From positions 124,001 to 188,000 of the forward strand of contig NZ_BMXG01000006.1 of assembly GCF_014651635.1 (NCBI RefSeq): DNA of 64,000 nt, read 5' to 3'. Below the pieces are notes generated by a model. It saw nothing but the letters and a program-made list of their open reading frames with translations. It had not been told where the DNA came from and did not search any database. Position numbers and translations under genes: made by a program. Of the stretch, positions 1 through 7,663 are shown piece by piece. The first letter of the stretch is position 1, and every line of letters starts with the position of its first letter. Origin of the DNA: Cerasicoccus arenae (GTDB lineage: Bacteria > Verrucomicrobiota > Verrucomicrobiia > Opitutales > Cerasicoccaceae).

Positions 1-13
1 AGTAGCGTTTTAA

Positions 14-67
14 AAAGTTAAGGGGTCCGGCCAATGCATTTTGGTGCAGTCGCCTAACCTTAACTTT
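14..67 (-). terminator. Possible terminator downstream of the response regulator
   Basis: A perfect 10-bp inverted repeat (14-23 with 58-67, arms AAAGTTAAGG and CCTTAACTTT) lies just past the response-regulator stop. On the minus strand the second arm runs into TTTTTAAAA, giving a short U-rich tail. The loop of 34 nt is long for an intrinsic terminator, so this is tentative. Confidence 0.3.
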
Positions 68-73
68 AATTGC

Positions 74-724
74 TTAATCCAAATTCTGCGGCTGGTTGAT
101 GAGGCCGAAGGCGATTGCTTGGCGGGTGAGGCCGGCAACGTCGTGCACATCCAGCTTCTTCATGAGATTGGCGCGATGGGTGTCGGCGGTTTTCACGGAG
201 ATGTCGAGTTTGGCGGCGATTTCTTTACTCGTGCAGCTTTCGGCGATTAGCTGGAGGATCTGTCGCTCGCGCGGGGTCAGTTCTTCCAGTGAGTCGCTCT
301 GATTGGGGTTAACCATGATTTCGCGCATGATGTCCACAATGCGGAGGCCGAAATGCGTTTGCCCGGCAACGATTTTTTCCACCGCGATTTCGAGGTCAGA
401 CAAGTTGGCGTCTTTTTCGACAAATCCATCAATGCCAGCTTCGAGCAATTTTTTAACGGTGCTTTTGCTGGGGAAGGCGGAGAAGACCAAGACACGCGGT
501 TTATGATCTCCCTTGCGAACCTGACGAAGCAATTCAATGCCGTTCAGGTTGGGGAGCATGATGTCGAGCACCAGAATGTCGGGCATCGTTTTAGTGATCT
601 CATCCACTGCGAGCTGACCGTCTCCGGTGGAGCCCACGATCTCAATATCCGGGTAGGATTCAAGCAGTCGGATAATGAGATCACGCAGGATAGTTTGGTC
701 CTCGACTACATACACGCGCTTCAT
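74..724 (-). CDS. NarL/FixJ-type response regulator
   Basis: A 216-residue cytoplasmic two-component response regulator. The receiver domain (about 1-120) has the acidic pair E8/D9, phosphoacceptor D54 (VLDIMLP), S82 and K104. A LuxR-type helix-turn-helix follows at about 148-205, starting LTPRERQILQLIAE. The ATG at 722-724 was chosen because it opens exactly at the receiver's first beta strand (MKRVYVVEDQ). The frame stays open far upstream, but that stretch is antisense to the MFS gene. The MFS gene ends 68 bp upstream on the same strand, so the two may be co-transcribed. No cognate kinase is adjacent. Family assignment is secure; target genes are unknown. Confidence 0.93.
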   Translation of the reverse strand: MKRVYVVEDQTILRDLIIRLLESYPDIEIVGSTGDGQLAVDEITKTMPDILVLDIMLPNLNGIELLRQVRKGDHKPRVLVFSAFPSKSTVKKLLEAGIDGFVEKDANLSDLEIAVEKIVAGQTHFGLRIVDIMREIMVNPNQSDSLEELTPRERQILQLIAESCTSKEIAAKLDISVKTADTHRANLMKKLDVHDVAGLTRQAIAFGLINQPQNLD

Positions 725-792
725 GTCAATAATTTGTAAGTTGCTTGTAGGGTTTTGCAAATGAAAATCATAAATATTAAGCACTACACAGA

Positions 793-2133
793 CTAGCGTC
801 GCAGTCGGGTATGAGCGAACCAAGAAAGTGCGATAACAGACACTAGAAATAGCATGGGAAATGTATGTAGAAGTTGCGCAAAAACCCAATCGCCCTGCTC
901 GGCTTTTTCCATTGCTGTCAAAGTGCCATCCACAGAGTCGGTTTGCAGACCACTCGTCAGTGCAAAGAAGGCGAGGCCCGCTAGACCGTAAGCAACGTTG
1001 TTGGCCAAGCTCCGAAAGCTTAGCACTGTTGCTCGTCGGCGAGAGTCGGTCACCGCTGCATTCAGATAATGACTCATGAAAAAGTTGAGTAAGAACATCG
1101 CTACGCCGATGCCCATTGCGGGGATAACACCCCACCACGGAATGAGCAGCGCCTGCCCAATCATGCTGATCAGGATGATTATCGCCAATAGGCTGAAGTT
1201 CGTCAGCGCGCTTTTTCGCTCCACTAATCGCCGAGCAAGAATTGGAATAAAGAGTCCCATCAAGCCACCAATTGCTCCCATGATACCCAATGCCGCTTCG
1301 GGGAGCCCAATCATTCGGTAATACTCGCTGTTGATCGTTAACCCGACGCGAACGAGGCTGTCGAAGCAGACCGAGGCCACGATCAACACGAGCACGATCT
1401 GTGTTGTTAAAATCCATTTGCCGGTTAGGCCGACTAGTTTGAATGCCGCTCGGGGGGAGGGGGGGGCATTGTCCACACTGCTTTCGACTGGTGGCTCGAC
1501 CAATTGCCATGCACTGAATAGTGTGATGAGCGACGTTGCCAGCGTCAGGTAAAGCGGGAAGCGAAGTGTGGTTTCGGCGGTCAGCTCGCCAGGCAGGCCA
1601 ACTAACTGAAGGGCGTGGTTGACAAAGGTGTGGTCGTAAACGGCGGCCCCGATCAACATTCCGGCCAGAAAGCCTGCCGACTGAATACGCATTAGCAGGT
1701 CGAGTACACTGGGCCATTCCTTTTCGCGGCCTAGGGCTTTGAGGGAGTCGTAGGCGAGGGCTTCGTCTGCTCCGCTGGCAAAGGCTTCTGCCGCTCCACT
1801 GATGATCCGGTTCACTGCAAAAGCCATTAGCAGCAGCCAATAATGATCCAGTGGCACAAAGGCGATGATCGCCAACTCGACCACCATGCACAGCCCCGCC
1901 AGCCTCACGAGGTTCCGTCGCCCGAACGTATCGGCAAAGGCACCGGAAGGCACTTCGAGCAACACGATCGACGCGGCCCAAAGTACATTGAGGAGGAAGA
2001 AATCTTTGAGCGTTAGCCCAATGTCCAAAAATAAAATGGTGAACACCGGGTAATAAAACCGGGCGTTGAAAAACACCCGGAACGAAATGAACCAACGGAT
2101 ATTGGGAATCGAAAGGACGCCAGTGCTGGCCAT
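793..2133 (-). CDS. Major facilitator superfamily (MFS) permease
   Basis: A 446-residue inner-membrane protein with about 12 hydrophobic segments, the usual MFS length. Between segments 2 and 3 the loop reads GAFADTFGRRNLVRLAG, a good match to the MFS motif-A loop (G-x-x-x-D-x-x-G-R-R). The substrate cannot be told from sequence; such proteins are commonly annotated as drug or metabolite exporters. The central loop contains a run of prolines and alanines coded by a G-rich tract near 1455-1468. It lies upstream of the response regulator on the same strand and could share its transcript. No dedicated partner is visible. Confidence 0.88.
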   Translation of the reverse strand: MASTGVLSIPNIRWFISFRVFFNARFYYPVFTILFLDIGLTLKDFFLLNVLWAASIVLLEVPSGAFADTFGRRNLVRLAGLCMVVELAIIAFVPLDHYWLLLMAFAVNRIISGAAEAFASGADEALAYDSLKALGREKEWPSVLDLLMRIQSAGFLAGMLIGAAVYDHTFVNHALQLVGLPGELTAETTLRFPLYLTLATSLITLFSAWQLVEPPVESSVDNAPPSPRAAFKLVGLTGKWILTTQIVLVLIVASVCFDSLVRVGLTINSEYYRMIGLPEAALGIMGAIGGLMGLFIPILARRLVERKSALTNFSLLAIIILISMIGQALLIPWWGVIPAMGIGVAMFLLNFFMSHYLNAAVTDSRRRATVLSFRSLANNVAYGLAGLAFFALTSGLQTDSVDGTLTAMEKAEQGDWVFAQLLHTFPMLFLVSVIALSWFAHTRLRR

Positions 2134-2503
2134 GGGGGAATGTTATGGAGCGATCCGAAGGATTTCGCAACCAAGGGGTGTGGATTTTTTGAGCGGGGTA
2201 ATTTTTCATTAGGAAAAGGGGTGAAGATAATATTGGGTTGTTGCCCAAGATTTTATCATGACCCCTTCACGTTGGCAATGGCTCCGCTGGCTCAGTTGGT
2301 TGGGTTGGCTCCATTGGCTTGGTTGGGCAATTTTTTTGCCCGTTTTGATGCCTTCGACGTGAAGCGATACGAGTGAGGATTAATAATTAATAGTGAGCAC
2401 GATTTATTGGCTCTAGCTCGTGTCGTTTCAGGGGGCAAGAGGGAGGCATTTTAGCCACGTCACACAAAAAAGGTAGCAACTGTTAAGAGGGGGCAGGAGC
2501 GCC
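2134..2503. other. Intergenic region without a supported gene
   Basis: About 370 bp separate the MFS start from the stop of the AspA-like gene. A short stretch near 2278-2335 repeats GGCT/GGTTGG units several times. No convincing coding sequence, tRNA or strong hairpin was seen. It should contain the MFS promoter and the 3' end of the upstream three-gene operon. Confidence 0.5.
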
Positions 2504-3598
2504 TTAGTCCGGCTGTGTTTCGGCGGGGATTTCTACCTTGGCAATGTTGGTGGCGAGGTCGCGGCGGACGCGGCCAGCGAGACCTTGGTTTTGCTGATTG
2601 CTTTTCCGCATGCCGGGGATGCTGCGTGTGGGTATGGCAATGTGGACAATCGGTTCGCCAGGCTTGACGGCGGGTAGTGTGGCCAAGCTCAAGATAATGC
2701 CGTCTGCTGGGCTGACGAGCGTGTGTTGCGCGTGGCCGAGGATCGTGTAATTTGTGGCAATGGGTTGACCGGCTTCGACCCAGTCACCAGCCCCGATATG
2801 ATAACGCAGAATGCCGCCGACTTCGGCGCGCACCCAAGTGGTTTTCTTGACGCGAATTTGGTAGGCGGGTGTGATCGGCTCGCCGGAGAGCATACCCAGC
2901 TTAATGAGCGTGTTGCGGATGCCACGCACGCCGAGCTCAAGAATGCCACGTTCGATTTTCCAAGGTTCGCCGGCTTCAAGGATGATGGTCGGGCAACCGA
3001 TTTTGCATGCCTCACGGCGGAGGGAACCCTCCGGGCCACGGCCATCGACGATCAACGAGCAACCGAAGGCCAAGGCGAGCTTGCGCGTGTCGGGGTTGCT
3101 AAGGTCGGCGCGGACATTGGGGAAATTCGTTCGTTGAAAAGCGGCGGAATGGAGGTCGAGCCCGTAGTCGCACTGGGAGACAATTTCCCGCATGAAAATG
3201 GCGGCAACGCGTGAGGCCAAGCTGCCGGATTCGTTGCCCGGAAAAGATCGGTTGAGGTCGCGGCGGTCAGGCAAGTAGCGCTCGTGTGTTTCAAAGCCGA
3301 ACACGTTGACGACGGGGATCAAAAACAGCGTGCCGCATTCAATGGCCATCGGCACATCGTAGAGCAAATCGTGGACAATGCCCGTGCCGTTAATTTCATC
3401 ACCATGGATGGCGGCGGAGATGAAGACCTTAGGCCCGGGTTTGGCCGAATGAATGACACGGACTGGCAGAGCAATTTCATCTCCGGTGTAGGTCTCGGAG
3501 ATTTTTAGTCGAACGTCTTTGGCTTCGCCGGGTTGGATGGTTTCGTCACCCAGGCGGATGGGTTTTACTTTGCGGCTGCGTTTGCGCGGGGTCGTCAT
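2504..3598 (-). CDS. Succinylglutamate desuccinylase/aspartoacylase (AspA)-family zinc carboxypeptidase
   Basis: A 364-residue M14-like zinc hydrolase. Zinc ligands are visible in AAIHGDE (H65, E68) and at H150 in GLDLHSA. The substrate-binding DRRDLNRSFPG (about 111-121) and the likely catalytic Glu in ILEAGEPW match the family. The C-terminal 100 residues form the beta-rich lobe typical of AstE/AspA proteins. The family removes acyl or aminoacyl groups from amino acids or peptides; the substrate here is unknown. Its start overlaps the RimK stop by 4 bp (ATGA), so translation is probably coupled. It is the last gene of a retropepsin-RimK-AspA operon, which suggests that the hydrolase trims or recycles the product of the ligase. 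Confidence 0.88.
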   Translation of the reverse strand: MTTPRKRSRKVKPIRLGDETIQPGEAKDVRLKISETYTGDEIALPVRVIHSAKPGPKVFISAAIHGDEINGTGIVHDLLYDVPMAIECGTLFLIPVVNVFGFETHERYLPDRRDLNRSFPGNESGSLASRVAAIFMREIVSQCDYGLDLHSAAFQRTNFPNVRADLSNPDTRKLALAFGCSLIVDGRGPEGSLRREACKIGCPTIILEAGEPWKIERGILELGVRGIRNTLIKLGMLSGEPITPAYQIRVKKTTWVRAEVGGILRYHIGAGDWVEAGQPIATNYTILGHAQHTLVSPADGIILSLATLPAVKPGEPIVHIAIPTRSIPGMRKSNQQNQGLAGRVRRDLATNIAKVEIPAETQPD

Positions 3599-4791
3599 GC
3601 GGTCGGTGGTGTCTTTTTCTTTTTAGCTTTCTTCTTCTCAGGCATTTTGCGAATGGGAAGGAAGTCACGGAGGGTGTTTTTGCGGCCATAGCACAGGAGG
3701 ATGTCTCCCTGCTGAATCATGTCTTGCCCCTTGGGGGCGGCTAGAATTTGCCCGGCGCGGTTGATGCTCATCACAATGACATCACGTTCGCGCAGACCGC
3801 TTTCGCCGATATTGCAACCGGCAAGATTGGATTCGGGGCCGACGGTGAACTCGGCCACTTGGAAACCACGGGCAAGGCTGAGGCGGTGCCGCAAGTCGAG
3901 GTCGTCAAAGCGAAGATTTTCAACGAGGTAATCCACAATCGCGCCTGCTACGTCGATGCCGGTAACGGTCTCAATGCCTTCGAGACCGGGCGAGGAATTT
4001 ACCTCCATAATCACGGGGCCTTCAGCACCCTCCAGCATGTCGACACCCGCTACGCGGAGGCCAAGGATTTGCGCGGCGCGGACGGCGGTGCGTTCGTATT
4101 CCTCAGTTAGCTTGACGACTTCGGTTTCGCCGCCGCGGTGGACGTTACTACGGAACTCAGTGCCCACTGCTTTGCGACGCATGGCGGCGACGACTCGGTC
4201 ACCCACCACAAACGCACGGATGTCTTTGCCGCGGCTTTCGGCCACGAACTTCTGGATGAGCACGTTGAGGGACTTCGACTGAAGCGTTTCAATGATCGCC
4301 TCGGCCATCTTGATTGTGTCGGCCAAAATAACCCCGACGCCCTGGGTGCCTTCCAGTAGTTTGACGATAACTGGCGCGCCACCCACGCGGTCGATTGCGG
4401 GGAGCACGTCTTTGCGGTCACGCACAAAAGCCGACGCTGCAATGCCAAGATCATAACGACTGAGCACCTGCAAAGAGCGGAGTTTATCGCGCGAAATGAT
4501 GATTGATTGTGACGGGTTCGCACTCCAGATGCCCATCTGCTCAAATTGACGGACAACGGCCGCGCCGTAGAAGGTGATTGATGTGCCGATGCGCGGGATG
4601 ACGGCGTCGTAGTGGCTGAGTCGTTTGGAACGGTAGGTGAGCGTCGGGTTTTTGGACTCGACGTAGATGCCGAACTTGAGCGGGTCGAGCACCATGGGTT
4701 TGTGGCCGCGCTGGGCGCACGCCTCCCGGAGTCGCTTGGTACTATAGCAGCGAGGCGCTCGGGAGATAATGGCGATTTTTAACGGGTCCAT
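3595..4791 (-). CDS. rimK: RimK-type ATP-grasp ligase fused to a C-terminal TrkA-C (RCK_C) domain
   Basis: A 398-residue protein. Residues 1-295 are a RimK-like ATP-grasp ligase: an N-terminal pre-ATP domain, the glycine-rich LEGTQGVGVILA loop, and the metal-binding IMEVNSSPGLEGIE. RimK enzymes add glutamate to protein or peptide C-termini using ATP. Residues about 300-380 (LARGFQVAEFTVG to ILLCYGRKNTLRDF) match the TrkA-C/RCK_C fold, a ligand-binding domain better known from K+ channels and transporters. The extreme C-terminus is a Lys-rich tail. Standard E. coli RimK is about 300 residues, so the extra 100 are real domain content. The gene sits between the retropepsin-like gene (22-bp gap) and the AspA-like gene (4-bp overlap). 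Specificity is inferred only. Confidence 0.88.
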   Translation of the reverse strand: MDPLKIAIISRAPRCYSTKRLREACAQRGHKPMVLDPLKFGIYVESKNPTLTYRSKRLSHYDAVIPRIGTSITFYGAAVVRQFEQMGIWSANPSQSIIISRDKLRSLQVLSRYDLGIAASAFVRDRKDVLPAIDRVGGAPVIVKLLEGTQGVGVILADTIKMAEAIIETLQSKSLNVLIQKFVAESRGKDIRAFVVGDRVVAAMRRKAVGTEFRSNVHRGGETEVVKLTEEYERTAVRAAQILGLRVAGVDMLEGAEGPVIMEVNSSPGLEGIETVTGIDVAGAIVDYLVENLRFDDLDLRHRLSLARGFQVAEFTVGPESNLAGCNIGESGLRERDVIVMSINRAGQILAAPKGQDMIQQGDILLCYGRKNTLRDFLPIRKMPEKKKAKKKKTPPTA

Positions 4792-4813
4792 GTGGAAAGT
4801 GATTGGGTGCGAA

Positions 4814-5278
4814 TTATTCGAGAAGTGGTTTTCTACGTTTGCCGTGGAGATATTTCTGAGCGGAGTCCACCACGAAATCGCCCTCTAAGGCTTCACGGCC
4901 TAAAATAGCGCGGCAAATCATGCTCCGCCGGTCGACGAGCGAAAATGTCACCTTCTTTTTATGGCGACCAATTTGCAGGGTGGTGGAGACTTTTACGCGC
5001 TGCTGGAGGATGCCGTTGCTGGAGCGAACTTTGGACTCGGTGACGACGTCGGCTTCAATGATTTGCTTGAGGGATTTGTCTTTGCGATCAGCGGCGATGA
5101 CAAAACGTACGCGACCCTCTGGCAGCATCTCGATACCCCGCACGTCGATGGCGGAGCTTTTGGCACCGGTGTCAGCTTTGGCAACGAGATTGCGGATGCC
5201 CCAATCGGGTAGGTCGATGGTTTCCTTCCAACCGATGAGCGCGGGCTGGTGTTGATTGCGTTTATTAATAGCGGGCAT
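4814..5278 (-). CDS. Retropepsin-like protease of the RimB / 'ATP-dependent zinc protease' family
   Basis: A 154-residue single-domain protein of the PF05618 type. The aspartyl-protease signature appears as AKADTGAKSSAID near residue 36, with the flap and second strand around RRSMICRAILGREALEGDFVVD. Older databases call this family ATP-dependent zinc protease, but the DTGA motif indicates a retropepsin fold. It is the promoter-proximal gene of a three-gene minus-strand operon with a RimK ligase and an AspA-type carboxypeptidase. That known association points to peptide or amide ligation and its reversal. The gene is divergent from the M20 peptidase, with about 100 bp between starts that should hold both promoters. 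Confidence 0.88.
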   Translation of the reverse strand: MPAINKRNQHQPALIGWKETIDLPDWGIRNLVAKADTGAKSSAIDVRGIEMLPEGRVRFVIAADRKDKSLKQIIEADVVTESKVRSSNGILQQRVKVSTTLQIGRHKKKVTFSLVDRRSMICRAILGREALEGDFVVDSAQKYLHGKRRKPLLE

Positions 5279-5379
5279 GCAATGCAGTGATAAATGGATT
5301 TAACAGGCAACTGTTAGCTGGGGCGATAAAAAACGATTGTGCCCGGGCGGGGTCTACCGATAGGTTGATGCTGCCACAT

Positions 5380-6552
5380 ATGACCGAATCTATTAATGAA
5401 CTTATCACCGCCTTGCCGGATCTACGCGAAAGCCTGTCGGCCAAGCGCGAGCTCCTGCTGGCCAATGCAGTGATGTTCAGCGAAATTCCGGCGCCAACGT
5501 TTGAAGAAACCGAACGCGCACGATTCATGATGGACCGCCTGATCGAGGCTGGTTGCCAGAATGTTTCCACGGACGAGCTGGGCAATGCTGTGGGCATCCA
5601 CCCCGGCAAAACCGGTAAACGCAACATCCTCGTTGCTGCCCACCTGGATACGCCGTTCGCCAAGACGGCGGACCACGCTGTGCAAGTCAACCCAAACTCG
5701 ATCACTGGGCCCAGCATTATGGACAATGCGCTGGGTTGCGCGGCAGTCGCAAGCTTGCCGACGCTGTTGTCACAGTTGGGTATCGAGCTTGAGGACAATC
5801 TAGTGCTGCTCGGCAGCGTCCGCAGCATGGGCAAGGGGGACATTGAGGGCATGCGCTTCTTTTTGGAAAACAACCAACTCCCAATGCGCGCCGCGCTGCT
5901 CTGCGAAGGCGGCACGCTCGGGCGTCTGAGCTACAGCTCGCTGGGGGTGGCCCGTGGCACCATTGACTGCGTGACAGTGCGCGGTGCCAATGCCGGGCGG
6001 TTGGCCAGCGGCGGAGCAATTCCTGTGCTCAACCGCGTGCTCACCAAGATGTTGGAAATTCCGTTGCCGACTGACCCCGTGACGCAAGTCATCCTAGGGT
6101 CCGTTATTGCGGGCACCACGTTCAACACGCCCTCCCGCGATGCGCATTTGCGTTTTGAAATCCGGAGCGAAGGCGCGGGTGTCGTCAATGAAGTCCTCGA
6201 GCAAATCGAGGCCGTGGTGGCGGAGGCCAATTCCATCCCCGGAGCAAAGGTGGCGCTCAACATTGTGGGCCGTCGCAAAAATACGGCGATCAGTTTTCAG
6301 CACCCGCTCATTAAATCGGCGCGGCGCATTTTGAAGGAACTCGATATCGAGGACCACACCGCACCTTCCACCGGCGAACTTAGCACGCTGATTGGGCGCG
6401 GAATTCCGTCGCTAGTCCTTGGCCTTACCAATGGCGATCACCGCCACGATTACAACGAAACCATTGAGATCGACCCCATTTTCACTGGACTCGCCCAACT
6501 CATCACCATGCTACAAGCGATAGACGGAGGACTCTGCGATGCCAACGATTGA
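5380..6552 (+). CDS. M20-family metallopeptidase
   Basis: About 390 residues of a di-zinc M20-type peptidase. Metal-site segments are recognisable: AAHLDT, SIMDNALG, LLCEGGTLG and, near the C-terminus, TNGDHRHDYNE. A dimerisation domain lies in the middle (about 185-290). The family includes tripeptide aminopeptidases and deacylases; the exact substrate cannot be assigned. The frame is open to 5287, but residues start looking family-like only after MTESINELIT, so the ATG at 5380 was preferred; an ATG at 5368 is also possible. Its stop overlaps the start of the next gene by 14 bp, which makes co-translation likely although the products seem functionally unrelated. Confidence 0.83.
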   Translation: MTESINELITALPDLRESLSAKRELLLANAVMFSEIPAPTFEETERARFMMDRLIEAGCQNVSTDELGNAVGIHPGKTGKRNILVAAHLDTPFAKTADHAVQVNPNSITGPSIMDNALGCAAVASLPTLLSQLGIELEDNLVLLGSVRSMGKGDIEGMRFFLENNQLPMRAALLCEGGTLGRLSYSSLGVARGTIDCVTVRGANAGRLASGGAIPVLNRVLTKMLEIPLPTDPVTQVILGSVIAGTTFNTPSRDAHLRFEIRSEGAGVVNEVLEQIEAVVAEANSIPGAKVALNIVGRRKNTAISFQHPLIKSARRILKELDIEDHTAPSTGELSTLIGRGIPSLVLGLTNGDHRHDYNETIEIDPIFTGLAQLITMLQAIDGGLCDAND

Positions 6553-7513
6553 AGATTGGATAACACGAAACACGTTTCACCACAGCCAGTTTTTCGACCA
6601 ACTTGAGCTTCTCAAGCAAAAGGAGAAAACCGGGCTAACGATTTCACTGTGCATTCCCACGCTCAACGAGGAAGCTACGATCGGCAAAGAGATCGTTATC
6701 TTCCGCTCAGAGCTGATGGAACGCTACCCGCTGGTTGACGAGATCGCGGTTATTGACTCTGGCTCTACGGATAAAACGTTGGAGGTGGCCGCATCCTTTG
6801 GGGCAGACACCTACTTTGCCGGGGACATCTTGCCCGAACAGGGCCATAAACGTGGCAAGGGAGAAAATCTTTGGAAGGCGATCCACCAGCTCAAGGGTGA
6901 CATCATATGCTACGTCGACGCGGACATTAAGAACATCCACCCGCGTTTCTGCTATGGCCTCATTGCACCGTTGCTTTATCGGCCTGAAATGAGCTACGTG
7001 AAGGCTTTTTACGACCGGCCACTGGCCTTCTCGCAAGGCGTCCGCCCGAGTGGTGGTGGCCGCGTGACGGAGATTCTGGTGCGTCCGCTTTTCTCGCTGT
7101 TTTACCCAGAACTGAGTGCGCTCATGCAGCCGCTCTCTGGTGAATACGCCGTGCGGCGCCATGTGTTGGAGCGTCTGCCGTTTCCGATTGGCTACGGTGT
7201 CGAAACCTCACACATCATGGACGTCTATAAAGAGTGGGGGATGGAAGCCTTTGGCCAGACCGACCTCGACAAGCGCGTCCATCGCAACCAGGAAACGCTG
7301 TCTCTCGGCAAGATGAGCTTCGGCATTTTGCAAAGCTTCCTCGGCCGGATGCAGGGCATGGGGATGGAGGGCGCATTGCCCGAGATGCACAACATCCTTC
7401 GCCAGTTCCAGGCCCAAGATCAAACCTACGAGCAAATCTGCTACGACATTGTCGAAGAAGAACGTCCGCCGATGATCGAGATCCCGGAATACCGCGAAAA
7501 AATGGGATATTAA
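6539..7513 (+). CDS. gpgS: Glucosyl-3-phosphoglycerate synthase (GT81)
   Basis: A 324-residue GT-A glycosyltransferase. It should transfer glucose from an NDP-glucose to 3-phosphoglycerate, the first step to the compatible solute glucosylglycerate and to derived oligosaccharides. Visible features are the nucleotide-binding start ISLCIPTLNEEATIG, the metal-binding YVDADIKNIHP (DxD), and the acceptor segment GVRPSGGGRVTEILVRPL, which is very characteristic of GpgS. The usual family length matches. The start ATG lies inside the end of the M20 gene (14-bp overlap). No GpgP-type phosphatase is visible in the window; a GT4 enzyme follows 150 bp downstream and may extend the product. Confidence 0.85.
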   Translation: MPTIEDWITRNTFHHSQFFDQLELLKQKEKTGLTISLCIPTLNEEATIGKEIVIFRSELMERYPLVDEIAVIDSGSTDKTLEVAASFGADTYFAGDILPEQGHKRGKGENLWKAIHQLKGDIICYVDADIKNIHPRFCYGLIAPLLYRPEMSYVKAFYDRPLAFSQGVRPSGGGRVTEILVRPLFSLFYPELSALMQPLSGEYAVRRHVLERLPFPIGYGVETSHIMDVYKEWGMEAFGQTDLDKRVHRNQETLSLGKMSFGILQSFLGRMQGMGMEGALPEMHNILRQFQAQDQTYEQICYDIVEEERPPMIEIPEYREKMGY

Positions 7514-7530
7514 GGTGTATTCCTTAGTGT

Positions 7531-7631
7531 TTGGTGTCGAGTGCTTGGCCTAGAAAAAGTTGGGCTGTGAGTCTTGCGTAAAAAACTGCCGCAATGTCGT
7601 TAATGTTTGCGAATCAAGCACTCATAACCAA
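7531..7631. repeat. Long-range inverted repeat in the leader of the GT4 gene
   Basis: GAGTGCTTG (7539-7547) pairs perfectly with CAAGCACTC (7615-7623). Outside it, TTGGT (7531-7535) pairs with ACCAA (7627-7631) across a 3x3 internal loop. The enclosed 67 nt could form further structure. It lies in the 150-bp gap between gpgS and the GT4 gene and ends 32 bp before the GT4 start. It could be a structured leader; it matches no RNA family known to me. Confidence 0.4.
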
Positions 7632-7663
7632 GAACTAATACACACGCCTGTGCTTGCTGTCCC

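Noticed and set aside
725-2248. Long open frame continuing upstream from the response regulator across the whole MFS gene
   Set aside because: It reads a different frame of the MFS coding sequence, shows no domain, and the regulator starts cleanly at its own ATG at 724.
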